Made by a program: the position numbers and the translations under genes. A stretch of DNA of 64,000 bases from DATEBA01 sp035288045 (GTDB lineage: Bacteria > Actinomycetota > UBA4738 > HRBIN12): the NCBI GenBank assembly GCA_035288045.1, contig DATEBA010000074.1:1-64000 (forward strand), given 5' to 3'. The notes under the pieces were generated by a model. It searched no databases. It worked only from the letters and a program-made list of their open reading frames with translations, and had not been told where the DNA came from. Shown one piece after another: positions 7,661-16,476 of this stretch (position 1 is its first letter; the number at the start of each line of letters is the position of its first letter).

Positions 7661-9114
7661 TTCTCGCCCTGGTCGCGCGTGAAGCCGAGCTCGCCGTCGA
7701 ACTCCTGGAGCTTCTCGATGTGCATCCAGCGGTGACGTCGGGAGATCCGCGCGAGCACCTGGTGCACGTCCTCATCGGGCAGGTCGCCGGGGTTCTCGCG
7801 GATGATGAACCGGCAGCGGTAATGGTCGGCCAGGTCTGTGATCGCCCCCGTCGGCGGGAAGACCTTCGTGCCCCTGTTCCCGATCATGACCAGCGACAGC
7901 CGGGTGTCACGCGTCAGCTCCATCAGGCTCGCTCCGAGCTCGGCCGCGGTGAGCGGCGACTCGACGAACACGTCAAGCCCGACGACGGCCCTCGAATCCG
8001 GCTTGACGAAGTCGATGGCGGGGTCGACCTCGGGGAGCTTGATCGGCTTGTAGTCGCGGACCTTCCATCGCTCCGAGCGCTTCCCGAGGTTTGCGATGAT
8101 GGCGTCGGTGTAGGCGGTGGTCGGCGCCCCCTTGTCGTAGCCGACGATGTCGCCCGTCCGCACTCCGGCCTCGAGCGTGACGAGCACGGCGTGCTCGACG
8201 TCGGCGGCTACGTCGAACTCGCCGATGTGGCGGAGCATCATGACCGCCGTAAGTATCAACGCGGTCGGGTTGATCACGTCCTTGCCGGCGTACTTCGGCG
8301 CCGAGCCGTGAACCGCCTCGAAGATCGCCACGTCGTTGCCGATGTTCGCCGACGGTGCGAACCCGAGACCGCCGATCAGCGCGGAGGACTCATCGGACAG
8401 GATGTCCCCGTTCATGTTGGTGGTGACGATCACCTCGAACTGCTCCGGGCGCTTCACGAGCTGGTGGGCGCAGTTGTCGACGATGATGTGGTTCGCCTCG
8501 ATGTCAGGGTAGTCCTTGGATACGTCCTCGAACGTTCGCTTGAGGAGCCCCTCCGTCAACTTCATGATGTTGGACTTCGTGGCGCAGTGGACCTTCGTTC
8601 GGCCCTCCGCGCGCGCGAGCTCGAACGCGAACCGCGCAATCTTCTCGCATCCCTTGCGCGAGATGAGCTTGAGGGCCTGGGCGACGCCGGGGGACTGCAT
8701 GTACTCGATCCCGGCGTACAGGTCCTCGACGTTCTCGCGGACGACCACGAGGTCGATGCCGCGACCGGAGTAGGGGGTCTCGACGCCGGGCAGCTCCCTC
8801 GCGGGGCGGACGTTCGCGTAGGTCTCGAACAGCTTACGGAGCGTGACGTTGGCGCTCTTTTCCCCGAATCCAACGGGGGTCTCGAGCGGTCCCTTCAGGA
8901 CCACTCGGGTCTTGGAGATCGACTCGATCGTCTCGGGGGGGACGCCCGACGGAAGGCCCTTCTCGAACACCTGCGCACCGGCCTCGCACTTCTCCCAATC
9001 GATCCGGGCGCCGGCCGCCTCGATGATCCGCTGGGCGGAGCGGACGACCTCCGGCCCGATCCCGTCGCCCAGGATGACGGTGACCAGGGTCTTGGGAGCT
9101 ACGTCGGCGTCCAC
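7657..9114 (-). CDS. icd: Isocitrate dehydrogenase, long type with C-terminal extension
   Basis: A 485-residue isocitrate/isopropylmalate dehydrogenase family member. The core (residues 1 to about 340) shows ILGDGIGPEV, the substrate phosphate loop SANVTLRK, NVRPARE, the ENVEDLYAGIEY block with the catalytic Tyr, TKSNIMK with the catalytic Lys, the metal-binding Asp in GDILSDESS, and VHGSAPKYAGKD. A further 140 residues follow, as in the roughly 490-residue enzymes of Thermus and Rickettsia, which distinguishes it from 330-residue IPMDH and 410-residue E. coli-type Icd. It oxidises isocitrate to 2-oxoglutarate in the TCA cycle; whether NAD or NADP is used I cannot decide. Single transcription unit, divergent from the phosphoesterase gene. 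Confidence 0.9.
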   Translation of the reverse strand: MDADVAPKTLVTVILGDGIGPEVVRSAQRIIEAAGARIDWEKCEAGAQVFEKGLPSGVPPETIESISKTRVVLKGPLETPVGFGEKSANVTLRKLFETYANVRPARELPGVETPYSGRGIDLVVVRENVEDLYAGIEYMQSPGVAQALKLISRKGCEKIARFAFELARAEGRTKVHCATKSNIMKLTEGLLKRTFEDVSKDYPDIEANHIIVDNCAHQLVKRPEQFEVIVTTNMNGDILSDESSALIGGLGFAPSANIGNDVAIFEAVHGSAPKYAGKDVINPTALILTAVMMLRHIGEFDVAADVEHAVLVTLEAGVRTGDIVGYDKGAPTTAYTDAIIANLGKRSERWKVRDYKPIKLPEVDPAIDFVKPDSRAVVGLDVFVESPLTAAELGASLMELTRDTRLSLVMIGNRGTKVFPPTGAITDLADHYRCRFIIRENPGDLPDEDVHQVLARISRRHRWMHIEKLQEFDGELGFTRDQGEN

Positions 9115-9213
9115 GGGCGCTCCTTCCGGCCGGCTTGACGGCCGCTAGCTAACACGGGCCCTGTCATCGTACCGCCGGGGTGCCGCCATCCCTTGCCAGT
9201 ACACTTCGCTTCC

Positions 9214-10686
9214 ATGTCTCGTGCGCTCGCGGCGTCACCACGCCGCGTCCCCCTTATCGTCGCGATCGCCTTGGCAGCCGGCGCTTGCTCGACGGCGGGC
9301 GGTCGCACCGATCCGACGGGATCCCCGGCCACGGGGCCGAGCGGGCCGTCCGCCACGGTTGAGCCCACCGGCGACCCCGCACCGAGGGGCATCAAGAAGA
9401 TCGAGCACGTGATCTTCGTGGTCCAGGAGAACCGCTCGTTCGACCACTACTTCGGCACGTTCCCGGGGGCCGAGGGGATCCCGATGAAGGGCGGGAATCC
9501 TTCCGTGTGCGCGGAGGACCCCGTTCTTGGAAAGTGCCTGCCGCCGTTCCACGACCGGACCCTCGTGAACCAGGGGGGGCCGCACGCGAAACCGCAATCG
9601 GACGCCGACGTGAACGGCGGGAAGATGGACGGGTTCATCCGGTCGCTGGTGGCCGGTCCCAACCACTGTGCCGACGTCCGTGGCGACCCCGAGTGCGCCA
9701 CCGACCTCGGGCCTCAGGGCCAGCCGGACGTGATGGGCTACCACACCGCGAATGAGATCCCCAACTACTGGGCCTACGCGGAGAACTACGTCCTGCAGGA
9801 TCACATGTTCGCGCCGGCTGACTCCTGGACCCTGCCGGCTCACCTCTACCTCGTGTCGGCGTGGTCGGCGCGATGCGACGACCCGTACGACCCTATGAGC
9901 TGCCGCTCGGATCTGGGCCTCACCGACATGGTGGATCTCCAGCGGCACGGGGAGCACCCGCCGCTATACGCCTGGACCGACATCACCTGGCTCCTGCACG
10001 GGAACGACGTGAGCTGGGCGTACTACGTGGCGGAGGGGACGTGCATGGAGCCTCCCTGTCCCCGCGGAGTCAAGGGCTCACCGCCGGCGCAGAACCCGCT
10101 GCCGAGCTTCACGACCGTCCACGAGACCAAGCAATTCGACAACATCAGGCTCCACGAGGACTACTTCGAGGCGGCGAATAAGGGGAAGCTCCCGTCGGTC
10201 TCGTGGATCATGCCGGCGCGCGGGGCAAGCGAGCATCCCGGCAACGGGGCGCCGATCTCGCAGGGGATGGCCTGGGTGACACGGGTCGTGAACGCGGCGA
10301 TGGAAAGCCCCGATTGGGGGTCATCGGCGATCTTCGTCACATGGGACGACTGGGGCGGCTTCTACGACCATCTGGAGCCGCCGCGCGTAGACGAGAACGG
10401 ATACGGGATCAGAGTACCGGGGCTCCTGATCAGCCCGTGGGCGAGACGTGGGTACGTCGACCACCAGGTCCTGACCTTCGATGCGTACCTCAAGTTCATC
10501 GAGGACCGGTTCCTGGGAGGGCAGCGTCTGGACCCGGAGACCGACGGGCGCCCCGACTCGCGGCCCACCGTCCGGGAGGAGGTGAAGATCCTGGGCGACG
10601 TGAGGAGGGAGTTCGACTTCTCCCAGGATCCGCTGCCGCCGTTGATCCTGGATCCAACTCCGGAGCTCGACGCGGCGGAGAGCTAG
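9214..10686 (+). CDS. Phosphoesterase (phospholipase C / acid phosphatase family) lipoprotein
   Basis: A 490-residue secreted enzyme of the PF04185 phosphoesterase family. The N terminus is a lipoprotein signal (hydrophobic residues 11-22, lipobox AAGAC with Cys25), followed by a Pro/Thr/Gly-rich linker. The catalytic metal-site signature [18 protein letters not shown] begins the enzyme domain; later family blocks are [26 protein letters not shown] and [18 protein letters not shown]. Members hydrolyse phosphodiester or phosphomonoester bonds outside the cell, such as phospholipid head groups. The ATG at 9214 was chosen because it gives a proper signal peptide; an in-frame TTG lies 21 bases upstream. 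Its TAG stop overlaps the convergent gene by 4 bases. Confidence 0.85.
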   Translation: MSRALAASPRRVPLIVAIALAAGACSTAGGRTDPTGSPATGPSGPSATVEPTGDPAPRGIKKIEHVIFVVQENRSFDHYFGTFPGAEGIPMKGGNPSVCAEDPVLGKCLPPFHDRTLVNQGGPHAKPQSDADVNGGKMDGFIRSLVAGPNHCADVRGDPECATDLGPQGQPDVMGYHTANEIPNYWAYAENYVLQDHMFAPADSWTLPAHLYLVSAWSARCDDPYDPMSCRSDLGLTDMVDLQRHGEHPPLYAWTDITWLLHGNDVSWAYYVAEGTCMEPPCPRGVKGSPPAQNPLPSFTTVHETKQFDNIRLHEDYFEAANKGKLPSVSWIMPARGASEHPGNGAPISQGMAWVTRVVNAAMESPDWGSSAIFVTWDDWGGFYDHLEPPRVDENGYGIRVPGLLISPWARRGYVDHQVLTFDAYLKFIEDRFLGGQRLDPETDGRPDSRPTVREEVKILGDVRREFDFSQDPLPPLILDPTPELDAAES

Positions 10687-10994
10687 CCGAGGGGGTGCGC
10701 GAGCACCTCGTAGTGTCCGAGCGTCTGCGGGGGGGCAAGCAGGTAGCGAGCGTCGTCGGGGTAGTACACGGCGCGCTCCGGGTCGGACCCGGCGAATCCT
10801 TTGACGGAGTCGATCGAGTCCCAGAGGGAGAGCACCCCGAACTCGGCCCGATCTGGAAGATCCCTGCGCAGCAGGAACACCCCCTTGTTCCCCCGGGCGG
10901 CGTTCAAGTCGCGCCAGCCCGTCCGCTCGAGGTAGCCGGCGTAGCTCTCGCGGTCGGCGAGGGCGGCCTCGCCGAACCAGAGCCTGGCGATCAT
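10683..10994 (-). CDS. Antibiotic-biosynthesis-monooxygenase-like (dimeric alpha-beta barrel) protein
   Basis: A 103-residue protein resembling ABM-fold proteins: [18 protein letters not shown] at the start, then [29 protein letters not shown] and [10 protein letters not shown]. The pattern of a leading beta strand, aromatic Trp in SLWDS and an F-A-G-S-D segment is typical of small dimeric barrels that act as monooxygenases, haem-binding or orphan stress proteins. The ATG at 10994 shares one base with the stop of the upstream small ORF (TGATG), suggesting coupling. Specific activity is unknown. Confidence 0.7.
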   Translation of the reverse strand: MIARLWFGEAALADRESYAGYLERTGWRDLNAARGNKGVFLLRRDLPDRAEFGVLSLWDSIDSVKGFAGSDPERAVYYPDDARYLLAPPQTLGHYEVLAHPLG

Positions 10995-11167
10995 CACGTT
11001 TCCGTCCTGCTGACTACCGGCTTTGTGAAGGGCACCGCAGCCAGACCGCGGCGGAGGTCGGGCAGGCGCGCCCGGCGCCTCCGGAGCACCTTGGAGCGTT
11101 CCTCCGCCTGCCTGCGAAGCTCCTCGGAGCGCTGTTGGGCGAGCATCGGGGTGAATGGTAGGAACAT
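10994..11167 (-). CDS. Small basic protein, 57 aa, unknown
   Basis: A 57-residue, Arg-rich, helical small protein (MFLPFTPMLAQQRSEELRRQ at its start). It has a strong ribosome site (GGAAGGGGG about 8 bases before ATG at 11167) and ends in TGATG with the downstream ABM-like gene. A candidate promoter lies 45-75 bases upstream. The good translation signals and coupling argue that it is real. I recognise no family; the amphipathic N terminus could contact membrane or nucleic acid. Confidence 0.5.
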   Translation of the reverse strand: MFLPFTPMLAQQRSEELRRQAEERSKVLRRRRARLPDLRRGLAAVPFTKPVVSRTET

Positions 11168-11211
11168 GTCGGACCCCCTTCCTCGATGATTCCTCGGCGT
11201 CACCGGTCATC

Positions 11212-11241
11212 AGCGTACACCGGTGGGCCGTCACCTGTCAA
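11212..11241 (-). promoter_or_regulatory. Candidate sigma70-type promoter for the 11167-10683 operon
   Basis: On the minus strand TTGACA (11241-11236) is separated by 18 bases from TACGCT (11217-11212). The palindrome CACCGGTG (11218-11225) sits in the spacer, and ACCTGTCAACACGGGT (11234-11249), an imperfect dyad, covers the -35 box. This arrangement could be an operator shared with the divergent CGNR gene. Inference from pattern only. Confidence 0.35.
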
Positions 11242-11315
11242 CACGGGTGGCCGGTGATATCCTGGGTTTCGAGGGATTGAACGTCACCCATGAGAGCGCT
11301 ACGCTGGTTGAGGAT

Positions 11316-11942
11316 ATGGATCTGAACCTCGACGCCGAGCAGCTCGGTTCGAAGCCCGCCCCGGGGGGGCTTGCCCTCGTTCAGGGCTTCATCAACACGC
11401 GCGACATCGAGGAGGAGACCGAAGCGCTGTCGACGCCCGGGGAGCTTCAAGCCTGGCTGCGCGCTAGGGGGCTTCAGGTCGGTGACGACCCGCTCGTCCC
11501 GGGGGACCTCGAGCGAGCGGTGGCCGTTCGCGAGGCGCTCCGGGCGATGGCGCTGGCCAACAGCGGGGAGCCTCTCGACCCCGAGGCGGTGGCGACGCTC
11601 AACCGCGCGGCGGCGCGGGCGGGCGTCAGGGTGAGGTTCGACCGCGAGGGGCGCGCCGAGCTCGTCCCGAAGGGCGAGGGAGTGGATGCGGCGCTCGGAG
11701 CGATCCTCGCTGCCGTGCAGGCGGCCGAGGCAGACGGGACGTGGCGGCGGCTGAAGGCCTGCCGCAACCACACGTGCGGCTGGGCGTTCTACGACGGGTC
11801 CAAGAACAGGTCGGGAGCCTGGTGCACGATGGACGTCTGTGGGAACCTCATGAAGGCTCGTGCCTACCGCAGGCGCCGCGCGGAGGCGCGCCCGCACGTC
11901 GCAGACGATCCGCTGGCCCGCCTGGATTCGAACCAGGACTAA
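11316..11942 (+). CDS. CGNR zinc-finger / ABATE-domain putative regulator
   Basis: A 208-residue protein with an N-terminal ABATE domain (residues 1 to about 130, beginning with LALVQGFINTRD and including ERAVAVREALRAM) and a C-terminal CGNR zinc finger: CRNHTCGWAFYDGSKNRSGAWCTMDVCGNLMKA (cysteines at CxxxxC and CxxxxCGN). This family is thought to be stress-responsive transcription regulators. ATG at 11316 was chosen since the protein then begins just before the conserved domain; the frame is open further upstream. The last 30 bases overlap tRNA-Gln on the other strand, so the C-terminal ARLDSNQD is a translation of tRNA sequence. Confidence 0.8.
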   Translation: MDLNLDAEQLGSKPAPGGLALVQGFINTRDIEEETEALSTPGELQAWLRARGLQVGDDPLVPGDLERAVAVREALRAMALANSGEPLDPEAVATLNRAAARAGVRVRFDREGRAELVPKGEGVDAALGAILAAVQAAEADGTWRRLKACRNHTCGWAFYDGSKNRSGAWCTMDVCGNLMKARAYRRRRAEARPHVADDPLARLDSNQD

Positions 11943-11983
11943 CTGATCCAGAGTCAGTCGGGCTACCGTTACCCCACGGGCCA
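11913..11983 (-). tRNA. tRNA-Gln (anticodon CTG)
   Basis: Minus-strand 71-base tRNA: acceptor TGGCCCG/CGGGCCA, D arm with GGGGTAACGGTAGC, anticodon stem ACTGA/TCAGT with loop CTCTGGA giving anticodon CTG, T arm CCTGG-TTCGAAT-CCAGG, discriminator G. No CCA encoded. Its 3' part overlaps the 3' end of the CGNR gene on the opposite strand. Confidence 0.92.
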
Positions 11984-11998
11984 ATCGGGGCGATGGTA

Positions 11999-12613
11999 TC
12001 AGGCGACCTGGACAGGGAAAGCGTTGATCCCGGCCGGTACCTGGGTCCGGAACGACTCTAGGATCCTGGTGAAGTCCTCCTCCTCTCGATCCCAGTCGCC
12101 CTGCGGGAACAGGGCCGCGATCCAGTAGGCGACGTTCCCCTCTAGCAGGAACCCGGACGCGACCGAGAAGGGTCCGGACTCGTTGTCGTGATCGGTGACG
12201 ACGAGGCGCCCGGCTCGCCCGCCTATCGTAGCTGGACGCTCGACCCTCAGGTCCACCCCCCCGATCGTGGACACGAACGCCACCAGGTCCGACGTCGAAC
12301 TGAACTGCGGCGCGTCGTACACGAACACGAAGTAGAGGGTCTGGTCCTGTTGGGTGGCGGTCACGCCGAAGGTGGTGCCGCTCTCGGGCGGCTGCGGGGC
12401 TGCCTGGACCCCGCCCAGGAGGACGGGCTGGCCGGCAGCGTCTCCGGTTTCGGAGGGGACCGGGCTGACCACATCCTCTGCCGGCAGGTCGATCGCGAAC
12501 AGACCCGAGGGGTCGTAGTAGCGAGACATCGGTCGGCCGGTCCCTCCGGCGCACGCCGGGATCAGCAGGGCGGTGACTCCGGCGGCCAGCAGCGCCCTCC
12601 TCATGCCGGCCAT
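11999..12613 (-). CDS. Secreted lipoprotein, unknown function
   Basis: About 204 residues, beginning with a lipoprotein signal (MRRALLAAGVTALLIPAC with lipobox IPAC). The mature part has RYYDPSGLFAIDLP near its start, then a mixed beta-type domain ending with DFTRILESFRTQVP. The pattern of a phospho-free YxxxGLFxIxLPxxW opening and a closing SF segment is like the PsbP/LpqN-type lipoproteins common in actinobacteria, but I would not name it. ATG at 12613 (MAGM) or 12604 (MRR) are both possible starts; neither has a strong ribosome site. Divergent from the HU gene. Confidence 0.65.
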   Translation of the reverse strand: MAGMRRALLAAGVTALLIPACAGGTGRPMSRYYDPSGLFAIDLPAEDVVSPVPSETGDAAGQPVLLGGVQAAPQPPESGTTFGVTATQQDQTLYFVFVYDAPQFSSTSDLVAFVSTIGGVDLRVERPATIGGRAGRLVVTDHDNESGPFSVASGFLLEGNVAYWIAALFPQGDWDREEEDFTRILESFRTQVPAGINAFPVQVA

Positions 12614-12716
12614 TGTGGGCCACCCGGCCCCCTTCGACCAGGCACCCGGACGTTGACCTCGCGGGCGTGGTCCGGCTACGGTGCAGGGGAACCACTCACC
12701 CGGAGGGGGAGCGACC

Positions 12717-13031
12717 GTGAACAAGAGCGGGCTGGTCGCCGAGGTTGCGAAGCGGAGCGGGTCGAGCAAGGCGGAGGTGGCGCGCACGGTCGACGCAGCC
12801 ATCGACGCGATCCGCGAGACCGTGGCCTCGGGGGAGAGGGTGGCTCTCGCGGGGTTCGGCACGTTCGAGCGGAAACACCGCAACCAGCGGATCGCCCGTA
12901 ACCCGCGGAAGCCGAAGGTGCCGATCGTCGTGCCCGCGCGCGACGTGCCGACGTTCAACCCGGGCAACGAGTTCCGCGAGGCCGTGGCCTCCCGGCGGCG
13001 CAAGCGACAGCCGGCGAAGCGGAGTCGCTAG
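12717..13031 (+). CDS. HU-family DNA-binding protein
   Basis: A 104-residue nucleoid protein. The HU/IHF body is complete: MNKSGLVAEVAKRSG, the hinge GFGTFERKHR, and the DNA-binding arm RIARNPRKPKVPIVVPAR followed by PTFNPGNEF. A short basic tail (RRRKRQPAKRSR) extends it slightly, milder than the long tails of mycobacterial HupB. The GTG start has GGAGGGGGAG upstream. Its TAG stop overlaps that of the convergent cold-shock-like gene within one CTAG. Confidence 0.93.
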   Translation: MNKSGLVAEVAKRSGSSKAEVARTVDAAIDAIRETVASGERVALAGFGTFERKHRNQRIARNPRKPKVPIVVPARDVPTFNPGNEFREAVASRRRKRQPAKRSR

Positions 13032-13234
13032 AAGGTCACGAGGTGCAGTCGGCGGGCGATCTTCTCGCCGCCCACCTCGTCGATGTCGAAACGCACGCGC
13101 TGGCCGATCCGCAGGTACCGGACCTCGGATCCCTGGATCGAGACGGCGTCGATCCGGATCTCGGTGCTGTCGTCCAGCAGGAGCGTGCCGATCCCCGCCG
13201 CTACGTCGAAGTCCTTCACGGTGCCCTGCGGCAT
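13028..13234 (-). CDS. Cold-shock-like small protein
   Basis: A 68-residue protein beginning MPQGTVKDFDVAAGIGTLL, the G-x-V-K-x-F-D...G-x-G start of cold-shock/OB-fold proteins, and with later SIQGSEVRYLRIGQRVRFDI. The RNA-binding aromatic motifs KGFGFI and VFVH of classic Csp proteins are not conserved, so RNA binding is uncertain. It starts 20 bases after the cofC stop, so the two are likely one operon. GGGGGG precedes ATG at 13234. Confidence 0.72.
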   Translation of the reverse strand: MPQGTVKDFDVAAGIGTLLLDDSTEIRIDAVSIQGSEVRYLRIGQRVRFDIDEVGGEKIARRLHLVTF

Positions 13235-13254
13235 CGAACCCCCCCTAGTCCTCT

Positions 13255-13899
13255 CTAGGCGCGCACCCGAAGTCGCGATGTGAGGTCCATCGCGAGGCAG
13301 ACCTCGCGCGTCCTTCCAGCCCGGCGGGCGCGCAGCAGAGTGAGGATATCGTCCGGAGCATCGAGGTCGAAGGCGAGCTCGGGTAGGTCGGCAACCGCCA
13401 CGGGGAGGCCTCGCTCGGCCGCGGCCGCGCGGTGCCTGTGGAAGGACGACGGACCGAAGCGCGCCCGGATCGATCTCGGCGGCCGACGCACGAGGAGGTT
13501 CGTCCCTCCGTCGCTCTCGGCGGGAGCGAGGACGACGGGGCCGAGCGTATGCAGCGCGATCGTGAGCGCCTCGGCCGTGACGAGGGGGGTATCGGCGAGG
13601 AGGACCGCGAGCGCGTCCGCGGCCCGGTCGGTCGCGTCGGCCTCGATCTGACGGACCGCCGCGGAGAGCTGCGGTTTCTCCTCCGCGACCGCGCGCGCGC
13701 CGCGGCGCGAGGCGATCTCGAGCACCGCCTCGTCGGGCGAAACGATCCAGGTCTCCCACCCGGTGATCGCGAGCGCCCCGTCGAGGACGTCCTCGAGCAT
13801 CGCGAGCGTGAGCGCTCCTCGCTCCAAGGGCGAGAGCACGCCGGACAATCGTTGCTTGGCGTGGGAGAGCGACTTCACGGGTATCGCGAGGACGCGCAT
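13255..13899 (-). CDS. cofC: 2-phospho-L-lactate (or PEP) guanylyltransferase, F420 biosynthesis
   Basis: A 214-residue CofC/FbiD-type nucleotidyltransferase. It begins MRVLAIPVKSLSHAKQRLSG, the P-V-K...AK-x-R-L signature of the family, with ADTPLVTAEAL as the metal/nucleotide block and SDGGTNLLVRRPP. The reaction joins GMP to 2-phospholactate or phosphoenolpyruvate to make the activated side-chain precursor of coenzyme F420. The other F420 genes are not in the window. The start ATG at 13899 gives the exact family length. The cold-shock-like gene follows at once. Confidence 0.88.
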   Translation of the reverse strand: MRVLAIPVKSLSHAKQRLSGVLSPLERGALTLAMLEDVLDGALAITGWETWIVSPDEAVLEIASRRGARAVAEEKPQLSAAVRQIEADATDRAADALAVLLADTPLVTAEALTIALHTLGPVVLAPAESDGGTNLLVRRPPRSIRARFGPSSFHRHRAAAAERGLPVAVADLPELAFDLDAPDDILTLLRARRAGRTREVCLAMDLTSRLRVRA

Positions 13900-13987
13900 C
13901 AGCCGACAGGGTAGCCGAGGGCGCGGTAACCTCCGTCGGACCACGCGGGGTCGAAGCACCGACCCCGGATCCGAAGGAGGCTTCGCT

Positions 13988-14590
13988 GTGAGCACGCTTG
14001 CTCTTGCCCTCGCGCCGTCTCGAGAACGCGCCCGCGTCCGCGTCGCGTACCAGGTCGCCTGCGCTTTCGCGGGGAGCGTGCTCGTCGCCGGCCTCGCGCA
14101 GGTCTCGGTGAAGCTCCCGTTCACCCCCGTGCCGATCACGGGACAAACGCTCGGGGTCCTGCTCGTCGGGGCCGCGCTCGGGCCGGGCCTCGGCGCGCTG
14201 TCCATGGGTCTGTATCTCCTAGAGGGTGCGATCGGGCTGCCCTTCTACGCAGAGGGCAGGGCCGGACTCGACCTGCTCGGTCTCGGGTCGGCGACCGGCG
14301 GGTACCTGTGGGGGTTCCTGCTGGCCGGCGCGCTCGTCGGTTGGCTGTCGCGGCGAGGTTGGGACCGCAGCGTGCGGAGCTCGATAGGCGCGATGCTGCT
14401 CGGTAACGTCGTCATCTACGCGGCCGGCGTCCCCTGGCTCCTTGCCGCGCTCGACGTGCCGCTCGCCAAGGGGCTCGAGTGGGGGCTGTACCCGTTCGTG
14501 ATCGGCGACACGATCAAGCTGCTGCTTGCGGCCTCGCTCCTTCCAGGGATCTGGCGGATCGTCGGGCACCACTCCGGCCAGGTCGACTAG
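13988..14590 (+). CDS. bioY: Biotin transporter substrate-binding subunit BioY
   Basis: A 200-residue membrane protein with six hydrophobic segments, the S component of an ECF biotin importer. Family motifs: VSVKLPFTPVPITGQTLGV in the first third, GLYLLEGAIGLPF, and the glycine-rich SATGGYLWGF. The GTG start is preceded by AAGGAGG. No ECF ATPase or transmembrane T-component genes adjoin, so it must share an energising module or work alone. Divergent from cofC. Confidence 0.92.
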   Translation: MSTLALALAPSRERARVRVAYQVACAFAGSVLVAGLAQVSVKLPFTPVPITGQTLGVLLVGAALGPGLGALSMGLYLLEGAIGLPFYAEGRAGLDLLGLGSATGGYLWGFLLAGALVGWLSRRGWDRSVRSSIGAMLLGNVVIYAAGVPWLLAALDVPLAKGLEWGLYPFVIGDTIKLLLAASLLPGIWRIVGHHSGQVD

Positions 14591-14603
14591 CATCGAGCTC
14601 GCG

Positions 14604-15287
14604 GTGAGGGAGCGGCGGTTCGAGCCCTGGTTCGCGTTGTTCGTCGGCGTCCTTAAGCCACCCATAACGCACTGGTTCAACTGGCGCTTCGAGGGGGAGG
14701 AGCGCGTCCCGCCGAGTGGCCCGCTTCTCGTGGCCGCGAACCACATCTCCTACCTCGACCCCCTCGCGCACGGGCTCTTCCTCTGGCGAAGGGGTAGGCG
14801 CCCCCGGTACCTCGCCAAGCAGGAGCTGTTCGAGGTCGTAGGGCTCCGGCGTGTGCTCCGGGGGATGGGACAGATCCCCGTCCGGCGCGGCACCGGGGAC
14901 CAGCGCCCGCTCGAGCGGGCCGAGGAGGCGCTCCAAGGCGGCGAGGCGATCGTCGTCTACCCGGAGGCGACGGTGACGAGGAACGCCGACTGGACGCCCG
15001 GCGAGGGCAAGACCGGGCTCGTGCGTCTATCGCTCGCCACGGACGTGCCGGTCACTCCGATCGCGGTGTGGGGCGCCCACCACGTCTGGCAGAAGACGGG
15101 GAAGGGAAGCCTCGCGTTCGGACGTCCGATCTGGCTCAAGGCCGGACCGGCGATCGATCTTCGCAACTACTCGGAGCGCGTCGACGACGTCGACGCGCTC
15201 CGAGAGGCGACCGAGGTCGTGATGGGCGAGCTCCGGGGACTGGTCCTCGATCTACGGAAGCGGTACCCGGAACGCTGGGCCCGGTAG
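14604..15287 (+). CDS. 1-acylglycerol-3-phosphate acyltransferase-like protein (PlsC family)
   Basis: About 227 residues with the PlsC acyltransferase motifs: NHISYLDPLAHG (H-x4-D catalytic block), then GQIPVRRGTGD, VVYPEATVTRNADW (a variant of FPEGTR) and VPVTPIAVWG. The enzyme transfers an acyl chain to lysophosphatidate or a related acceptor at the membrane. GTG at 14604 was chosen because longer in-frame starts lie inside bioY, whose stop is only 13 bases upstream. The acceptor is uncertain; mycobacterial-type acyltransferases of this size have varied roles. Confidence 0.82.
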   Translation: MRERRFEPWFALFVGVLKPPITHWFNWRFEGEERVPPSGPLLVAANHISYLDPLAHGLFLWRRGRRPRYLAKQELFEVVGLRRVLRGMGQIPVRRGTGDQRPLERAEEALQGGEAIVVYPEATVTRNADWTPGEGKTGLVRLSLATDVPVTPIAVWGAHHVWQKTGKGSLAFGRPIWLKAGPAIDLRNYSERVDDVDALREATEVVMGELRGLVLDLRKRYPERWAR

Positions 15288-15297
15288 GCTTCCCGCC

Positions 15298-16476
15298 ATG
15301 GAGCCGAGGCGGGGGTTCTCCACGCGGGCGATCCACGGCGCAAAGACGCCGCCGGTTGGGCAGGAGACGCCGAGCGTCCCGATCTTCCAGACCTCGACGT
15401 TCCGGTTCGAGGACTCCGAGGGATACGCGGAGACGATCGGTTTCCGGCGACCCGGCTACACCTACACCCGGGGTTACGGCAACCCTACCCTGGAGGCGTT
15501 CGAGCGAGTCATGGCCGAACTCGAGGGGACGGGCTCGGGGTTCTCGTTCGCATCGGGGATGGCGGCGATCCACACCGTCGTGACCACGCTCGCCTCCGCC
15601 GGCGACCGCATCGTCTCGAGCCCGGAGCTGTACGGGGGCGCGCACAAGCTGTTCACCCACGTGCTACCGCGGTTCGGCGTCGAGACGGCGTTCGTGTCGC
15701 CGCACGACCTCGAAGCCGTCACGGCAGCACTTCCCGGCGCGAAGCTCTTCTACGTCGAGACGATCGCGAACCCGACGATGTCGGTCGCAGACCTGGAGTC
15801 GCTCGGCGCCCTTTGCCATGACGCCGGCGTCCCTTCCGTCGTGGACAACACGTTCGCCTCACCCTACCTCTGCAACCCCGCCGAGCTCGGCTTCGACTAC
15901 GTGCTTCACTCGACGACGAAGTACGTCGGCGGTCACCACGACCTAACCGGCGGCGTCGTGTGCACGTCGGAGGAGCGGATGCGCGAGCTGCGCGACACGG
16001 TGATCGACACAGGCGGCACGATGGCGCCGCTCGAGGCTTGGCTGTGTATGCGGGGGCTCATGACGCTCGAGCTCCGGATGGAGCGCCATTGCCGGAGCGC
16101 CCAGGCTCTCGCGGAGTTCCTCGAAGCGCACCCGAAGGTGGATCGCGTCTACTACCCGGGGCTGCCCTCTCACCCTCATTTCGACGTGGCCAAGCGCGTG
16201 CTCCGGGGGCCATCCGGCATGCTCGCCGTCGAGGTGGCGGGCGGCCGAGAGGGCGGCATGCGGTTCTGCGACGCCCTGGAGCTCGCGTGGGTCGCGACCA
16301 GCCTCGGGGGAACGCACACCCTGGTCGGGCACGCCGCCTCGACCACGCACCGCCAGTACAGCGCCGAGCAGCTGCGCGCCGCCGGGATCTCGGAGGGACT
16401 CGTGCGGGTCTCTGTGGGCCTCGAGGATGTCGAGGACCTGATCGAGGACTTCGCCCGGGCGCTGGAGAAGGCGTGA
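15298..16476 (+). CDS. PLP-dependent trans-sulfuration enzyme (MetB/MetC family)
   Basis: A 392-residue Cys/Met-metabolism PLP enzyme. It has the N-terminal STRAIHGAKTP, YTRGYGNPTLEAFE, SGMAAIHTVVTTL, ETIANPTMSV, DNTFASPYLCNP and the PLP-Lys block HSTTKYVGGHHDLTGG. The family covers cystathionine gamma-synthase, gamma- and beta-lyases and O-acetylhomoserine sulfhydrylase; sequence motifs alone do not separate them here. Homoserine- or cysteine-linked sulfur transfer is the safe call. It overlaps the following ddl gene by GTGA, which points to co-translation. Confidence 0.88.
   Translation: MEPRRGFSTRAIHGAKTPPVGQETPSVPIFQTSTFRFEDSEGYAETIGFRRPGYTYTRGYGNPTLEAFERVMAELEGTGSGFSFASGMAAIHTVVTTLASAGDRIVSSPELYGGAHKLFTHVLPRFGVETAFVSPHDLEAVTAALPGAKLFYVETIANPTMSVADLESLGALCHDAGVPSVVDNTFASPYLCNPAELGFDYVLHSTTKYVGGHHDLTGGVVCTSEERMRELRDTVIDTGGTMAPLEAWLCMRGLMTLELRMERHCRSAQALAEFLEAHPKVDRVYYPGLPSHPHFDVAKRVLRGPSGMLAVEVAGGREGGMRFCDALELAWVATSLGGTHTLVGHAASTTHRQYSAEQLRAAGISEGLVRVSVGLEDVEDLIEDFARALEKA

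Noticed and set aside
12188..12901. Plus-strand open frame over the lipoprotein gene
   Set aside because: No domain and antisense to a gene with a good signal peptide; HU start lies inside in another frame.
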